Assembly: GCA_013420905.1 (NCBI GenBank)
Contig: JAAXNY010000001.1
Coordinates: 3,472,001 to 3,536,000 of the forward strand
Direction: 5' to 3'
DNA length: 64,000 bases
Source: Collybia mongolica
Taxonomy: Eukaryota; Basidiomycota; Agaricomycetes; Agaricales; Clitocybaceae
Part shown: in pieces, positions 27,575 through 38,237 of the stretch
Position numbering within the stretch: the stretch's first letter is position 1
Layout: each line of letters opens with the position of its first letter
Notes under the pieces: generated by a model
Told to the model about the DNA's origin: nothing
The model's database searches: none
Seen by the model: the letters and a program-made list of their open reading frames with translations, nothing else
Position numbers and translations under genes: made by a program

Positions 27575-30163
27575 TGCTAATAACTACATACGATGTTCTG
27601 TCAACAAAAAGACAATTCCATGACTCTTATCTTCGTTTCAATCAATGAGTTTATATATGCTGGATCCCTGAGTTGGCCGGAAACATGGCCTTCAACTGAG
27701 CCCCAACCCAATCACTAGCAGATGAGCCTCGGCACCAATTATAGGAAAAATGGTTGTACTTGCAGTTGCACTCCAGGCTGTGCTATTTCCAATAACTTCA
27801 AAACGGCGTATTGGTCCGAGTGAAAGCCTGCGATCCGAACGCGTGCTGTGTGCCGATTCGACCAATTGATTGACTCCAGACTGTTTTTAACCTTCCCCAC
27901 ATGCTTCAATTTAGGTTAATGTGGCATCCCGATGACGCAGGATGGACGGGTAGGATCAATTTGACAGGGTGAGATAAAAAGCGGGCAAGGTCTCCGCGAG
28001 CGACGAAAAGTGAGGAGGGAAGGTCCTTCGGAGCCCATCCTGGGAGATGTGTGTAGATGACACAACCTATCCTTTCCGATGCTACAGGGATATCGGGCCG
28101 TTGGACGTCGAATCGTCACTCTTCTCATCGGTGAAAAGCAGAAGGTCCTGATACTGTCGGAACGGCTAATCCGTGGTCCTTCCACACCGGTGTAAAAAAA
28201 GAAAGAGAGCGGGTGGCTGCAACCGAAGTGGCCCATGTGCATAGACGGAAAACGGAGTGTCATCACTCTCAAAATTCTTGATGTCGTAAGGTAAGTTTTT
28301 TCCGGACGAGTGGAAACGATTGCAAGAAAACCTCGCTACCAAGGTCAGGCATCCAAGACTGGAAGGGAAGTTCAGGGACTTGTATACTTCCCACACAGCC
28401 TTTTGGCGCGCGATCAAACCCCGGAGAACAATCTAAGACTTAGCAATGTATACCGTGTAACAGAAACCCAAATGTATGAAACGAAGCGTAACAAACGACT
28501 CATGGCGTCCTCACCAATCAGGTTGAAAAGCAAGGGCTGAAATGCTGTCAGATTTGTTGATACAATCAACGGTTGGAATCCCTTTGACCATGAAGGAACA
28601 GAATTAGAGTGCGAACCCCTGCGCTTTTTCTTTTTCGGGGGAGTAATCGATGAAAAATGTGGACCAACCCTGAAGGTCAATAAAAAAAGACGAGGGCATC
28701 TGCAGTCTCCTGATAACGAAAACATCACATGTCCTGGGCGACACACCTAAGACGGTTCGTCGAAGCCTAGGATTGGGATACTAGAGCAAGACTTGGGTAG
28801 AGATATCTATATTATCCGTTTTAGTGGATGAACCGACAATCCACATGGATAGCATAAGAATAGCTTATATCGCCAAGGAGTATGGAGATGAAACTAGGGC
28901 CTTTAACAAATTCTTTTCGAGGTCAGAAACAGCGATCGTTTTCTGGATATGCTGAGACATTCTCACCGAAACACGGATAAGTAAACCCTATCCCGACAAT
29001 CTGGAAAATAACCCCAGTTATATAGGACTTGCGCTGGCACTGGTGGCCGGTCGCTTCCCCGTGTCGTCAACAATGAGTGAGAGGTGTGGGTGATCATGAC
29101 GTGGATATGAACTGGCAATGCCATTTGTGTTCCGAATTCCAAATTGAATTGCTGCCAGTGAAGGCAGTGTCAACGAACCTGAATCAGTCCCAAGGCATGA
29201 AGAAATCAAAAGTCCAAACCTTCTCCCGTGTCGGCTAATATTTATTTGAAGTGAACGCAAGAGAATAAATGTCTGCCGTGCAGCGTGCAACCTTACTCCT
29301 GAATGAGAATCTGATAATGCTTCGGATTGGTGGGCCACATTATGTTTTGGAGTGCCCGACCAACATGGCACGGAACTGTGTTATCTCAAAAGATAGCGCC
29401 TGGTAAGTTCCGACATGTGAACACGTTTTCTTGACCCTTTGAACGTGAAGGAAATGTGATCAGATAGATTTAGGCAATCACTGTCAAGAGTGAATACGAT
29501 CAGGGGAAATCGTCCCGAGAAAATCCTGAAAGAACGGACCTGTGGCTGTTCGACAGGGCACCCACCGAGTTTCTGGACGCGAGGGTACGCCAAAATCGGT
29601 AGATTAACTGATTTGTTGTTCATGACTCTTCTTTGAGCCGAGCCAATCCTTTGGACGCGGATCGCGGACCATGGCCCTACAATGGTGACTGGAAAAAAAC
29701 GAGGGAAAGGTCAGGGGAGGTGAACAATTTCCGCCCATACCAAGCGAAGTTCGACCCGACTTACATACAATATGCCCCTGATCTCCATTTGCCTTTCTGG
29801 GCCGACCTTCACCGTCAGAAACCGATTTACTTGACTTCCTTGACTGTCCATGTGGCCTGTGGAATCGTCTTTCCTAGGGTGCGAATTCGATCGGGGGTCT
29901 CCCGGAAACCAATCTTTGTCCTGGACCACGCTCCCTCCGAACATTTTGTTGTTCGTTTTCCGCCTTATTTCACGGAGGCTGTTCCCTCCAGGTCCATTAA
30001 TCGGGCGCTCGATCATGTCACGAAATCTTAAATAACCCTTCCCTGCCTTGTATCCCCTCGTATAAAGACCTCGCTCCAGGGATCCGAACAGCCTGTTCTG
30101 TATACTCCCTTCGCAACTTCTCCAGGAAAATCTGGCTCTCCGCACTTGTACTCTCTCAAAGAC
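27575..30163. other. 2.6-kb stretch without a supported gene
   Basis: Several overlapping open frames of 80-185 codons occur on both strands, especially at 29.6-30.3 kb, but none shows a known motif and they contradict one another. The left part should include the promoter of the small gene and the right part that of the zinc-finger gene. I see nothing else. Confidence 0.35.
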
Positions 30164-31411
30164 ATGAAACAATCTTACAGTCATCCCACATTTGGTATCT
30201 TCTCTCTTTGCTGTTTCCAAATGCCCTTCTAAACGACGACACAGGCCCAGAAGCTGGAGGAATTCCATGTATCAACATTGTGAACGACCCGGAGAGCAGA
30301 GCCCTATCATATCCACTATACACAGAATCTCTGTATCATGAGAGTGGGATCGATAACAAAGATCTAACTGGACTTTACCTGGGTATGTTAGAGTCTAATC
30401 AATTCATTCAGTGCATCTCACATGACGTAGACTCGCAAGTTACCTACCCACGATGGTGCACTGCCAGCCCATCTCTTGCTGATGATTACGGAAGAATTGA
30501 CTCAAGTACGTTCATCTGCAGACTTTGTCCACCTCTTTCTGATCGCTTTTACATCGTAGTGCTGTATCATGATTCATTTGTGTATTCTCCCGGTTCATCG
30601 ATTGATAATCTCTGCACCCCAGGTATTTTCCAAAGTACTCGACACACGCCGTATCTCAATTGTCGTAGATGGTCAAGAGGACACACTGTCCTGGAGGTTC
30701 GAAGGCCCATCCTGCTCTACCGAATCTTCCTTATTTGCGCTTGATGAAAAAAACTTGCCTATGTCTTGCCCCGTACTCACGTCACCAGCCAGTAGCTCCT
30801 CATATTCAGATGGTATATCTTATCCTTACCTTTAGGCGCTAGCACTCATGTTAGACCCATTAGGTTCTCCGTCTCCTCTGCAGTTAAATGAGTTTACGAA
30901 TGTTTTCGACTTCGACTTCTCTACAGCTTTGCCCAGCGAGTTCCCACCACCATCGTCAGAAGAACGCCTACTGGAAGCTTTACCTTCATCGTTATCGAGA
31001 GGACGGCCGTCCCCATGCACTGCCTCTCGTTCCCCCCGCAACCTAAGTCCCGCCGATTTTGTAACAACCGAATCAAGGCAGCCATCGCCTTGCCATACGA
31101 CTAGTCACGACCCCAAGCGTCGTTATCCTTGCCTAATCCTGGGTTGCGTCCGACGATTCACGAGTCAATACACCTTGAAAGTGCACATGGAAGCGCACCG
31201 GCCGAAACCTCGAGTCTCATTTCCATGTACTCTCGGATGCTCCGAAAAATTCTCCAGGCAGCATGACCGGCTTCGACACGAAGTTGCAAAACATGGAAAG
31301 ATCTGCGAATTTTCATGTAGTGCTTGTGGGCGTTTCTTCTCGTCCAATAAAACGTTAGGAAACCACAAGTGTCCCGTGTCACAAGGGCAGACACGTTGGA
31401 TCAGTGTATGA
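30164..31411 (+). CDS. C2H2 zinc-finger transcription factor
   Basis: Probable nuclear DNA-binding regulator. Six exons join in one frame: 30164-30194, 30245-30382, 30431-30505, 30560-30622, 30669-30772 and 30836-31411, giving 328 residues. The N-terminal half is Ser/Pro/Asp-rich with no known domain (a possible activation region). Three C2H2 fingers lie at the C-terminus: YPCLILGCVRRFTSQYTLKVHMEAH, split here as CLILGC and HMEAH; CTLGC with HEVAKH; and CSAC with HKC, in which the last ligand is Cys. Linkers are short. The ATG was chosen because the first 48-nt intron removes an otherwise stop-laden stretch. The stop lies 225 bp left of the LINE insertion, so the LINE sits in or just beyond the 3' UTR and may affect transcript ending. 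Targets unknown. Confidence 0.75.
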
Positions 31412-31619
31412 GGTTTGGTGCCTCAAATGTCAAAGTCTCCCGTTATTTTTGGTGGATATTGTAGAGATTTGGACATGGACAGAACATCTAATATGGACTA
31501 CAGCTTGACGCCTACCTATATTAAGGATCTCCAGGGTAATTGTAGTTTTCACCCACATTAAAAACAATGGACATATATTTGAATTATGCATCTTATATGG
31601 ATGGAGAGGATTTCAATCT

Positions 31620-31635
31620 CATGTACCAACCTTCT
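31620..31635. repeat. Target-site duplication, left copy
   Basis: The 16-bp word catgtaccaaccttct stands directly beside the poly(T) run that is the tail of the minus-strand LINE. An identical copy lies at 38222-38237. Confidence 0.92.
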
Positions 31636-32114
31636 TTTTTTTTTTTTTTTTCCTTTCAACGCTTTTATATACCGCAATACAAAAGTACAGTAGCGGTCAC
31701 GTGTAACCGTAGTCGTATCAAGCCGAGTCAAGATATGTCCATTATAGGCCGTCATATGAGGCAGGTCTGGATTGCCCCGCCCGTTCCCGGTTGGAAGCGC
31801 TCCCTGAGTGAGCCCCCTTGTGAGGGGCCATAAAATAGTCCCTTGCGGGAAACGAGAGCAGGCGTCGTAGCAGGGGGGCTCGCCCCCCGCGCCTCTCAAT
31901 CCGCTTGGTAAATAAGTATTAGTGCGGCCACCCCTGCCGACAGGTTCACCGGGGGGGCTCATCCCCTTGGAGACCTCCTCAAGAGGAGGTCGACTTAGTC
32001 CAGAGAGGCCGAGGCCATGCATGACTGCTCACCCCAGGCCGAAGCCTGGGACTGATGCCTCGGTGTTGCAGCTACCCCTCAACAAGAACCTACTTACTGC
32101 CTGGTACACCCACC

Positions 32115-35100
32115 CTACTCTAATCGGGGTTCCCGGAAGACCCCAAAGGCCTTCGGGTTGTCGTGTAGGAAGTTGCTGACCCAGACAAGAGTCAGCTTCC
32201 TCCTGGGCCGGGTTTTCCGCTGGTATAGCGGACAGTGCCGGAATACGTGTTCTACAGTCTCCTTTCCAAGGCCGCAGTCGCATCCGTAGGTCTCCTTTCC
32301 AAGGCCGCAGTCGCATCCGTAGGTCTCCTTCTCCTTAAGGAACCTTTGTCTGTACGCGCCAATCGGCGCGTGGCCCGTTAGGGCCCGCGCTAGCCTGACG
32401 GTATTACTGGTGTTGGTGGACACCTTTCCGATCCAAGTCCCTCCTTTCAGGTGACTTGGCAGTAGCTGCTTACTCCCTTCGTGGAGCGGCAAGAAGTGGG
32501 ACCCTATGTAAGACTTTTGCTTGGCCAATTCGCTCCAAGCGTCCGTCATACGCAGAACTGCGTCCGCCCTCGCCTTAGCGAGGGATGTGTGTTTTACTTC
32601 TCTGTGCGGAAACTCCGTATTGGAGGCCGCTTCGTGGGCAAGTACGTGTTCGCGCACCTCGCACGCCTTTGGTGTGTGGTGCAGAGTGATACTGGCATCC
32701 GGTTTAACCGTTAGCCAGTAAGCGAGTTTGGCTGATACGTTGGCAGCCCATTTGTGTGCCGTGTGATGCGTTGGGTCAACGACCAGTTCGATTGCATTCA
32801 CGGAGTCTGAGAAGACATCAATTTTTTGGATGTCTAGGTTAGGGATGCCGAGGGCCTCGTCCACCCCTTTCGAGATGGCGCAGGCCTCGGCATCGTCCGA
32901 AGTGGCATTCCCACAAGGGGCAATGCCGTTATACAGTATACCGTCCGACCAGACTCTCCAGGCTGAGGTAGCCTGAAGGTCTTCGGACCGCGGAACGGAC
33001 CCGTCACATATGATTGCGACTCGTTTTGGGTCATGCTTAGCTTCGTTGATTCGGTTAGTGACAACTTTCCCGAAATCAGCGAGAGCCTTCTTCCTCTTCT
33101 CCTTCTCTTCTTCGGGGGGAGGGGAGGGTCTGATCTCCACCCTTTCGGCCACCCAGTCAAGTAATTGACTGCCCGGTTGCGCGAGGGGGAACACTGGGGA
33201 TGCATCATCGCTGCAATCCTTTAGTCGGGCAAATGAATCCATTATCCCAGATTTGATTCTGCGCCTCTTGGCGACAGACATGCGGCTGACTGACAGGTGT
33301 GCCTGTCTGTCAATTAAGTTCCTGACTGCGTGGCTCTTGGCCAAAGTCCGGACGCGGTAATGGCTCCTCTCCACCAACTTACGGATGTGCAAGTGGATGG
33401 GCGGAAGGCCTGTGAGGGTCTCCGGGGCCCCTTTTGGGGTGGTCCTGAAGTTGCCTGTGATCCATAGTGCAGCCTTTCGTTGCATCTTACGGAGTGCTTC
33501 GAGGTGCCCTTTGATGCGGGCCCCATCAACGTTCCATAACCGGCATCCGTACGTCGCAATTGGAAGTACACAAGCCCGGTACAGAGTTCTTTTGTGCATG
33601 GGCCTTAAGCCCCATGTCGAGTTTCCAAGCGCTAACAGGGCCCTGCTTGAGGTCAGGGCCTTGTTCGCGTACATCTCCACGTGTTTCTTGAACGAAAGTG
33701 CGTGGTCAAAGTAGAAGCCTAGGTATCTCCACAGGAGCCCCGGTTTCAGAGGGGTGGCCCCTGTATAAGGGGCATGGCCGAGATCTATGGTCGGATTGTT
33801 GTCCAATTTTAGAAGACTGAAATGGAAGCCCTCTGACTTCGCATGTTCTAGGATCAGGCCCATGGCTCTCGTCATGAGGAAGATGATGTTGTATGCTCTC
33901 TTGAGCATATCATTGTTGTCTTCCCACGTCTTCGACTGGGATATGATGGTCCCGTCGTTGACGTAGGAGATGAGGTCAGATTCATTCCCATTCCGTCTAT
34001 AGAACTCTTTTATGAGAATGGCTAGAACGAGGGCCGACAGGATTGGGGATAGGGCGGAGCCCTGTCCCAGTCCTACGCTCGAGTTGAATGGGGGGGATTC
34101 ATCATCTCCCCAAACATATCTGGTCTTGCGACCCACCAAGTACGACTGGAAGAACGCGACTATTTCGGGCGCGAACCCCTGGCCTTCCAAGATGTTGATC
34201 ATCACCTCATGGTTAATTGAGGGGAAAAATTGGGCGAGATCAAATGCGACCATGCTTGTCTTGACCCTCCTTGTCCATCCTTTGCGGACAATGTGGGTAA
34301 GGAAGACTCCGGCATCTTCGGTGGAGTTCTGACGGACACCACCGAACTGATTCGGGTGTAGTACTCCCGCCGCTTGTGCTTCAAACTGCAAGCGGGTGGA
34401 TAGCATTTTCTCAATAAGCTTGCCCAGCGTGTTTAGGAGCACAATGGGTCTATAAGACTTAGGGGTGTCGTAAGTCGCCTTCCCTGGCTTTGGGATGATG
34501 ACTGTGCGCGAGGCTTTGAAGTGTTCCGGCCAGTGTCCGCATGACAGGCATGCGTTCGCCAGCCAGACTATGACAGCCTGGGCTTCGGGTCCTATGAGGA
34601 GCCGTTTCAAATGCCTCCAGGTGATGTTGTCCGGCCCAGGGGCCGAACTGTTTGAGGTGCCCTGAAGGGCATCCCTCATCTCCTTGAGGCTAAATTTAGT
34701 CCAGCCCCTGGTCTCGGGGGCCTTCCATTGGTCGCCCATTTCAGCCATGTTGGTTGGTCTGTCATGTGCAGAGTTGAATGTACTGTGGATGGCGTCCCAC
34801 AGCTCTTCGTTTGTGTTGCAAGGGTTGCCGTTATGATTGATCGTAACGGCAGCAGGCGTCTTGCGAGGCCCTACCCAGTTCATGAGGTCCCAGGGCCTTT
34901 TAGTGGTGTGAGACACTTCCTCAATGCGTTCATCAAAGAAGACCCTCTTGGCTTGTCTGGTGGCCCTCTTTAGAGCCCTCCAGTCATCCCGTTTGTTAGT
35001 GAACATGGCCATCTCCTTCGCCTCCGTGCAGGTCGCATTCCACCAAGGCTTGGATCGGGCGCTTACACGCCCGGCCTCGGCGAACTTGTCCCACGCGGTC

Positions 35101-35993
35101 TTGAAGATGGTGGCTATCCGTTCAGTAACGCGTTCTATTCCCTCGGCTGACGGCGCCTCCGGCAGCTCAATGGAGTCTAGGTTAAACCCAATCATCTCGA
35201 GAAAGTCGTTTTCCTCCTCCGATTTGGGCTTAATGCACTTCTTCCCCACCATGACTTCATGTCTAATGGGGAGGACTGTGGTAAGCGGCCTGTGGTCCAA
35301 GGCTCCCGCCTCTCCCACACGGACTTCTGCTTGATATGTCCTTGTGTTTTCGAGGAACACAAGGTCTAAGATTGATTCTCTGAGTTCGTTGTTGCGTGGG
35401 ATATGCGTGGTCACCCTATCGGGCAGCCCAACTCTCTCGAGACCGATGTCTTGTGTCACCTCCAGTAGGGAGGTGGCTTTAGGGTTGTTGTTGACCACTT
35501 CGGGGTCCCATAACGGGGACGGGCAATTGAAATCACCACCCATATAACCCACGTCACGGAACTTGTCCCGGTGATCAGATATGTGTCTGATGGCCGTTCC
35601 TTCGGCATCAGAGTATACGTTGACTATCGTTTTCGGGCCACCAGGGCCCTTCAGCGAAATTGCAATGATGTCTCTATGAGAGACAATGTCTGGTCTCAAC
35701 GCGGGCTTAGCAGGTTGGAGCCTGTTGTGCACGTATGTGAGGACACGCGGCCAGGCATCTACATCGATGCCTGGAGGGGAGAAGCACGTCCACTCCGGGT
35801 GGGTTGGCCCCCCGATTACCGGGGTGCCTTCCTTCGCTGTGAGCGATGCAGTGTGTCTAATGACTTTCCAGGGGGGTTCCTGGATTAATAGTATGTCCCA
35901 CTTAAGTTTATCGGACTCAAGTAGCGATTCGAGCCAAAGTGTATTCTTTGCTACATTTTGACAATATATGCGTGCTCTAAACAACTTATTCAT
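32115..35993 (-). CDS. LINE ORF2: endonuclease, reverse transcriptase, RNase H
   Basis: 1292 residues without interruption. An N-terminal apurinic-like endonuclease has ILLIQEPPWK, YMGGDFNCPSPLWD and ALDHRPL, which together supply the catalytic Glu, Asp and His. The reverse transcriptase is at about residues 470-750: SYRPIVLLNTLGKLIEKM, FGGVRQNSTEDA, VAFDLAQFFPSINH (motif A Asp), GLGQGSALSPILSAL and, as motif C, SYVNDGTII. The RNase H domain shows ICDGS, DAEACAI and DVFSDS and ends HTPKACEVREHVLAHEAAS. A C-terminal zinc-finger-like region has CDCGLG repeated, then HVFRHCPLY. Motif C normally reads Y-x-D-D; here the first Asp is Asn, so polymerase activity is doubtful. The ATG overlaps the ORF1 stop (TAATG). 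Confidence 0.93.
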   Translation of the reverse strand: MNKLFRARIYCQNVAKNTLWLESLLESDKLKWDILLIQEPPWKVIRHTASLTAKEGTPVIGGPTHPEWTCFSPPGIDVDAWPRVLTYVHNRLQPAKPALRPDIVSHRDIIAISLKGPGGPKTIVNVYSDAEGTAIRHISDHRDKFRDVGYMGGDFNCPSPLWDPEVVNNNPKATSLLEVTQDIGLERVGLPDRVTTHIPRNNELRESILDLVFLENTRTYQAEVRVGEAGALDHRPLTTVLPIRHEVMVGKKCIKPKSEEENDFLEMIGFNLDSIELPEAPSAEGIERVTERIATIFKTAWDKFAEAGRVSARSKPWWNATCTEAKEMAMFTNKRDDWRALKRATRQAKRVFFDERIEEVSHTTKRPWDLMNWVGPRKTPAAVTINHNGNPCNTNEELWDAIHSTFNSAHDRPTNMAEMGDQWKAPETRGWTKFSLKEMRDALQGTSNSSAPGPDNITWRHLKRLLIGPEAQAVIVWLANACLSCGHWPEHFKASRTVIIPKPGKATYDTPKSYRPIVLLNTLGKLIEKMLSTRLQFEAQAAGVLHPNQFGGVRQNSTEDAGVFLTHIVRKGWTRRVKTSMVAFDLAQFFPSINHEVMINILEGQGFAPEIVAFFQSYLVGRKTRYVWGDDESPPFNSSVGLGQGSALSPILSALVLAILIKEFYRRNGNESDLISYVNDGTIISQSKTWEDNNDMLKRAYNIIFLMTRAMGLILEHAKSEGFHFSLLKLDNNPTIDLGHAPYTGATPLKPGLLWRYLGFYFDHALSFKKHVEMYANKALTSSRALLALGNSTWGLRPMHKRTLYRACVLPIATYGCRLWNVDGARIKGHLEALRKMQRKAALWITGNFRTTPKGAPETLTGLPPIHLHIRKLVERSHYRVRTLAKSHAVRNLIDRQAHLSVSRMSVAKRRRIKSGIMDSFARLKDCSDDASPVFPLAQPGSQLLDWVAERVEIRPSPPPEEEKEKRKKALADFGKVVTNRINEAKHDPKRVAIICDGSVPRSEDLQATSAWRVWSDGILYNGIAPCGNATSDDAEACAISKGVDEALGIPNLDIQKIDVFSDSVNAIELVVDPTHHTAHKWAANVSAKLAYWLTVKPDASITLHHTPKACEVREHVLAHEAASNTEFPHREVKHTSLAKARADAVLRMTDAWSELAKQKSYIGSHFLPLHEGSKQLLPSHLKGGTWIGKVSTNTSNTVRLARALTGHAPIGAYRQRFLKEKETYGCDCGLGKETYGCDCGLGKETVEHVFRHCPLYQRKTRPRRKLTLVWVSNFLHDNPKAFGVFREPRLE
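32258..32323. repeat. Exact 33-bp tandem duplication inside LINE ORF2
   Basis: Two identical 33-nt units (32258-32290 and 32291-32323) starting tctcctttccaaggccgcag. The repeat keeps frame and doubles the 11-residue block that contains CDCGLGKET in the C-terminal zinc-finger-like region. Confidence 0.93.
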
Positions 35994-38104
35994 TAATGAC
36001 TAGTTTGCTGAGCGTGGAGATGACGCTCTCCAGCTTGGGGACGGGGTCCTAGAGGTGGGGAGGCGCCAGTGAGCTTACTAAGGGGGACGATGATGGCGTC
36101 ACCTACTTTAACGGATTTATACTTAGCCAGGATCCACCCGGCGTTGTATCTCTTCTTCCAGAAGGGGCAGTCCCTCGAATCCGACGGGTGACCGGCGGTT
36201 CGACAGTTGATGCACCTGTCTGGGTGGGGGCACGGCTCGTTACCCGGTGTAGCCGCGATGGGTGGTTTCGCGTTTGGCTGTGCTTTGCAGCACGTGGCCA
36301 ATACACAATGGAAGTTCTTGGTGTGGTTGCCACCACACTTCTGACAGTGGATGCTTTTGGAAGGACAAGCCGCCGCCGTAGAGTGGTGCCCGTACCTCCA
36401 ACAGCGGTTGCACAGGGGCGCCCCCACTCTGGGGGTCGCCTCTGCGAAGCGGAGCCTATGGGTCCCCCACTGGAATGAGGTTCCCTTGAGCGCTTTAAGA
36501 TTCAACCCGCCCTGCGAGTCGTATATCTCGAAGAATAGGTATGCGTTAGACGCATGACCGGAAGCTTTCACTACTCTGGGTGGAACAGAGTGGTAAAATC
36601 GGAGAGCCTTTCTCTGTTCGGCATTACACCGTTGAAGCAGGACGTTGAGTGCGTCTTGCCCAGAGATAGGGATTGGCTTGCCATTCTCCCCCAGTTTGGG
36701 TTCGAGGCCGTAGAAGGGGAAGTCAGCGACCATCATAGAGGATCTGGACGAGCCAGCCTCCACGTAGATCGTGGCATCCTTGACTTCGGTCTGTCCCGCG
36801 TTCCACTGGAACCAGCGGTGGATGACCTTGATGTCGGCCTCGGACGGGATATTGTCAGCTGTGATAGTAATGCTACCAAGTGATCGTTCCTCGTGCAGGA
36901 TCCGGAGTTTGGACTGTGCCTTTGTGAGGGCATCAGTCAGGGGAGCGCAGCATGGTTTGAGGTCCCATGGGACTGCGGGAGAGGCGAACACTGTCATCGC
37001 TTTGCGTGACAGGCCGTGGGTAGTGGACTTGCGCTTGTTAGGAGCGCTTGGACCGGCTGTTTTTGGTGCGAGCAGATCGCTCGCACCCATGACTTGATTC
37101 AGGTTTGAGTACGGGAAGGCCTGGGCCAGCCTGACTAAACTCTCCTCGTGCTGAGTGGTCCTGGCTTTCTTCTGGTTGGAAGGGCCTGGGGCCGGCGGGG
37201 GGGCACCTGCTACCTGCGAGTATAGCGGGGCCGGCGGCGCGTATATCCCGTTCCTAAAAGGATTATTGTCGGGGTTACATCGTTTGGTTTGCTGGAACAT
37301 GCCGGGGCGTCGAGCGCCGGCGGGGTCCGAGCCGCGATGAGCGAAGGACCAGTGCCTTGATGGGTTAGGCAGCTGGCCGGGAGGGATTTTAGGAGGAGGG
37401 TGCCTGGCATGGTGGGCCTGGCGTTCCTCCGCGAGGGCAGTGCGAATGAAGGTCACGACACTTTCCATGAATGTCCATGTCGAGGACTGGGGGTCCAAGC
37501 CACGGAGAGAGTTCCTGACAAACCCATGTTTGACTAGGCCACGTATCAGATGACCTGAGGCCTCAACGAGACCATCAGATTCTGATGTGTTCCACATCTT
37601 CCCATTTTGCGCACCAAATTCAAGGAAAGAGGCGATTGCGCGCGCTGAGGAAGCAGCGGATTCGGTGTCGGAGGTCCAAGTCTTTGGATCACGCCGGAAT
37701 TGGAAGGAGTATTGCAGGTCAGCGTCATTTCCTTCAGCAAATGCATCCGTGGGGATGCCTGAGACGTCAATCATCTCGGCATCATCCGTGGGTGCGGCAG
37801 CACGGCCTTTGCCCTTGGCGGTCCGCTTAACAGTAGAGTCCGCGTTATCGGCGGCCTCGAGTTCAGGATCTCCCTCCTCGTCACTTCCGGCGGGAGAGGG
37901 GTGGACAGATGAGAAGTTAGCCCTACTGGGCTTCGTCCTCTGAATGCGTAGAGCCCGCTCCAGGGATTGTCTAGAGAAGCTAATAGCGGGGGATGGAGAT
38001 TTCAACATAGGAGGTCGGAAGACGGTAGCAGGGTCGACCATCCCTGAACCCCCGGGGGGGTCGGGAGGGTTGAGAGGTTTATCTTTAGAGCGAGAGGCAG
38101 GCAT
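35993..38104 (-). CDS. LINE ORF1: Gag-like RNA-binding protein with zinc knuckles
   Basis: About 703 residues from the ATG at 38104 (MPASRSKDKPLNPPDPP). The open frame extends further upstream, but that part leaves the element through the target duplication, so it is not used. The N-terminal half is Pro/Ser/Ala-rich and low-complexity. The C-terminal third has an RRM-like segment (FRFYH-type words around LRFYHSVPPRVVK, YLFFEIYD) followed by three Cys/His knuckles: CNRCWRYGHHSTAAAC, CQKCGGNHTKNFHC and CINCRTAGHPSDSRDC. Such proteins coat LINE RNA and chaperone nucleic acids during reverse transcription. The stop codon TAA overlaps the ORF2 ATG by one base. Confidence 0.9.
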   Translation of the reverse strand: MPASRSKDKPLNPPDPPGGSGMVDPATVFRPPMLKSPSPAISFSRQSLERALRIQRTKPSRANFSSVHPSPAGSDEEGDPELEAADNADSTVKRTAKGKGRAAAPTDDAEMIDVSGIPTDAFAEGNDADLQYSFQFRRDPKTWTSDTESAASSARAIASFLEFGAQNGKMWNTSESDGLVEASGHLIRGLVKHGFVRNSLRGLDPQSSTWTFMESVVTFIRTALAEERQAHHARHPPPKIPPGQLPNPSRHWSFAHRGSDPAGARRPGMFQQTKRCNPDNNPFRNGIYAPPAPLYSQVAGAPPPAPGPSNQKKARTTQHEESLVRLAQAFPYSNLNQVMGASDLLAPKTAGPSAPNKRKSTTHGLSRKAMTVFASPAVPWDLKPCCAPLTDALTKAQSKLRILHEERSLGSITITADNIPSEADIKVIHRWFQWNAGQTEVKDATIYVEAGSSRSSMMVADFPFYGLEPKLGENGKPIPISGQDALNVLLQRCNAEQRKALRFYHSVPPRVVKASGHASNAYLFFEIYDSQGGLNLKALKGTSFQWGTHRLRFAEATPRVGAPLCNRCWRYGHHSTAAACPSKSIHCQKCGGNHTKNFHCVLATCCKAQPNAKPPIAATPGNEPCPHPDRCINCRTAGHPSDSRDCPFWKKRYNAGWILAKYKSVKVGDAIIVPLSKLTGASPPLGPRPQAGERHLHAQQTSH

Positions 38105-38221
38105 ACAGCGCAAGAAAGGGTGGGAGCGGGTGGGCTCAACCAGGGAGTAACGGCGATTTGCAACTTTACTATGTATCACACCTCCTACCAGGTGGTGGTA
38201 AGAGATCAAGAAGGGATGGTC

Positions 38222-38237
38222 CATGTACCAACCTTCT
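38222..38237. repeat. Target-site duplication, right copy
   Basis: Same 16-bp word catgtaccaaccttct as at 31620-31635, next to the 5' end of the LINE. Confidence 0.92.

Larger units (their letters stand above)
31636..38221 (-). mobile_element. Full-length non-LTR retrotransposon (Tad/I-like LINE)
   Basis: A 6.59-kb element on the minus strand. It is bounded by a perfect 16-bp target-site duplication, ends in a poly(A) tail (a run of about 20 T on the plus strand from 31636), and has a short 5' leader of 117 nt before ORF1. It encodes ORF1 (zinc knuckles) and ORF2 (endonuclease, reverse transcriptase, RNase H). The 3' untranslated part (about 31656-32114) is rich in short palindromic G/C runs. 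Intact frames and identical flanking duplications point to a recent insertion by target-primed reverse transcription. Confidence 0.93.

Noticed and set aside
29633..30268. Large overlapping open frames on both strands (133 and 186 codons)
   Set aside because: They contradict each other, have no motif I recognise and no splice pattern that extends them.
36188..36883. Plus-strand open frames inside the LINE
   Set aside because: They are antisense shadows of ORF1 and follow its codon pattern.
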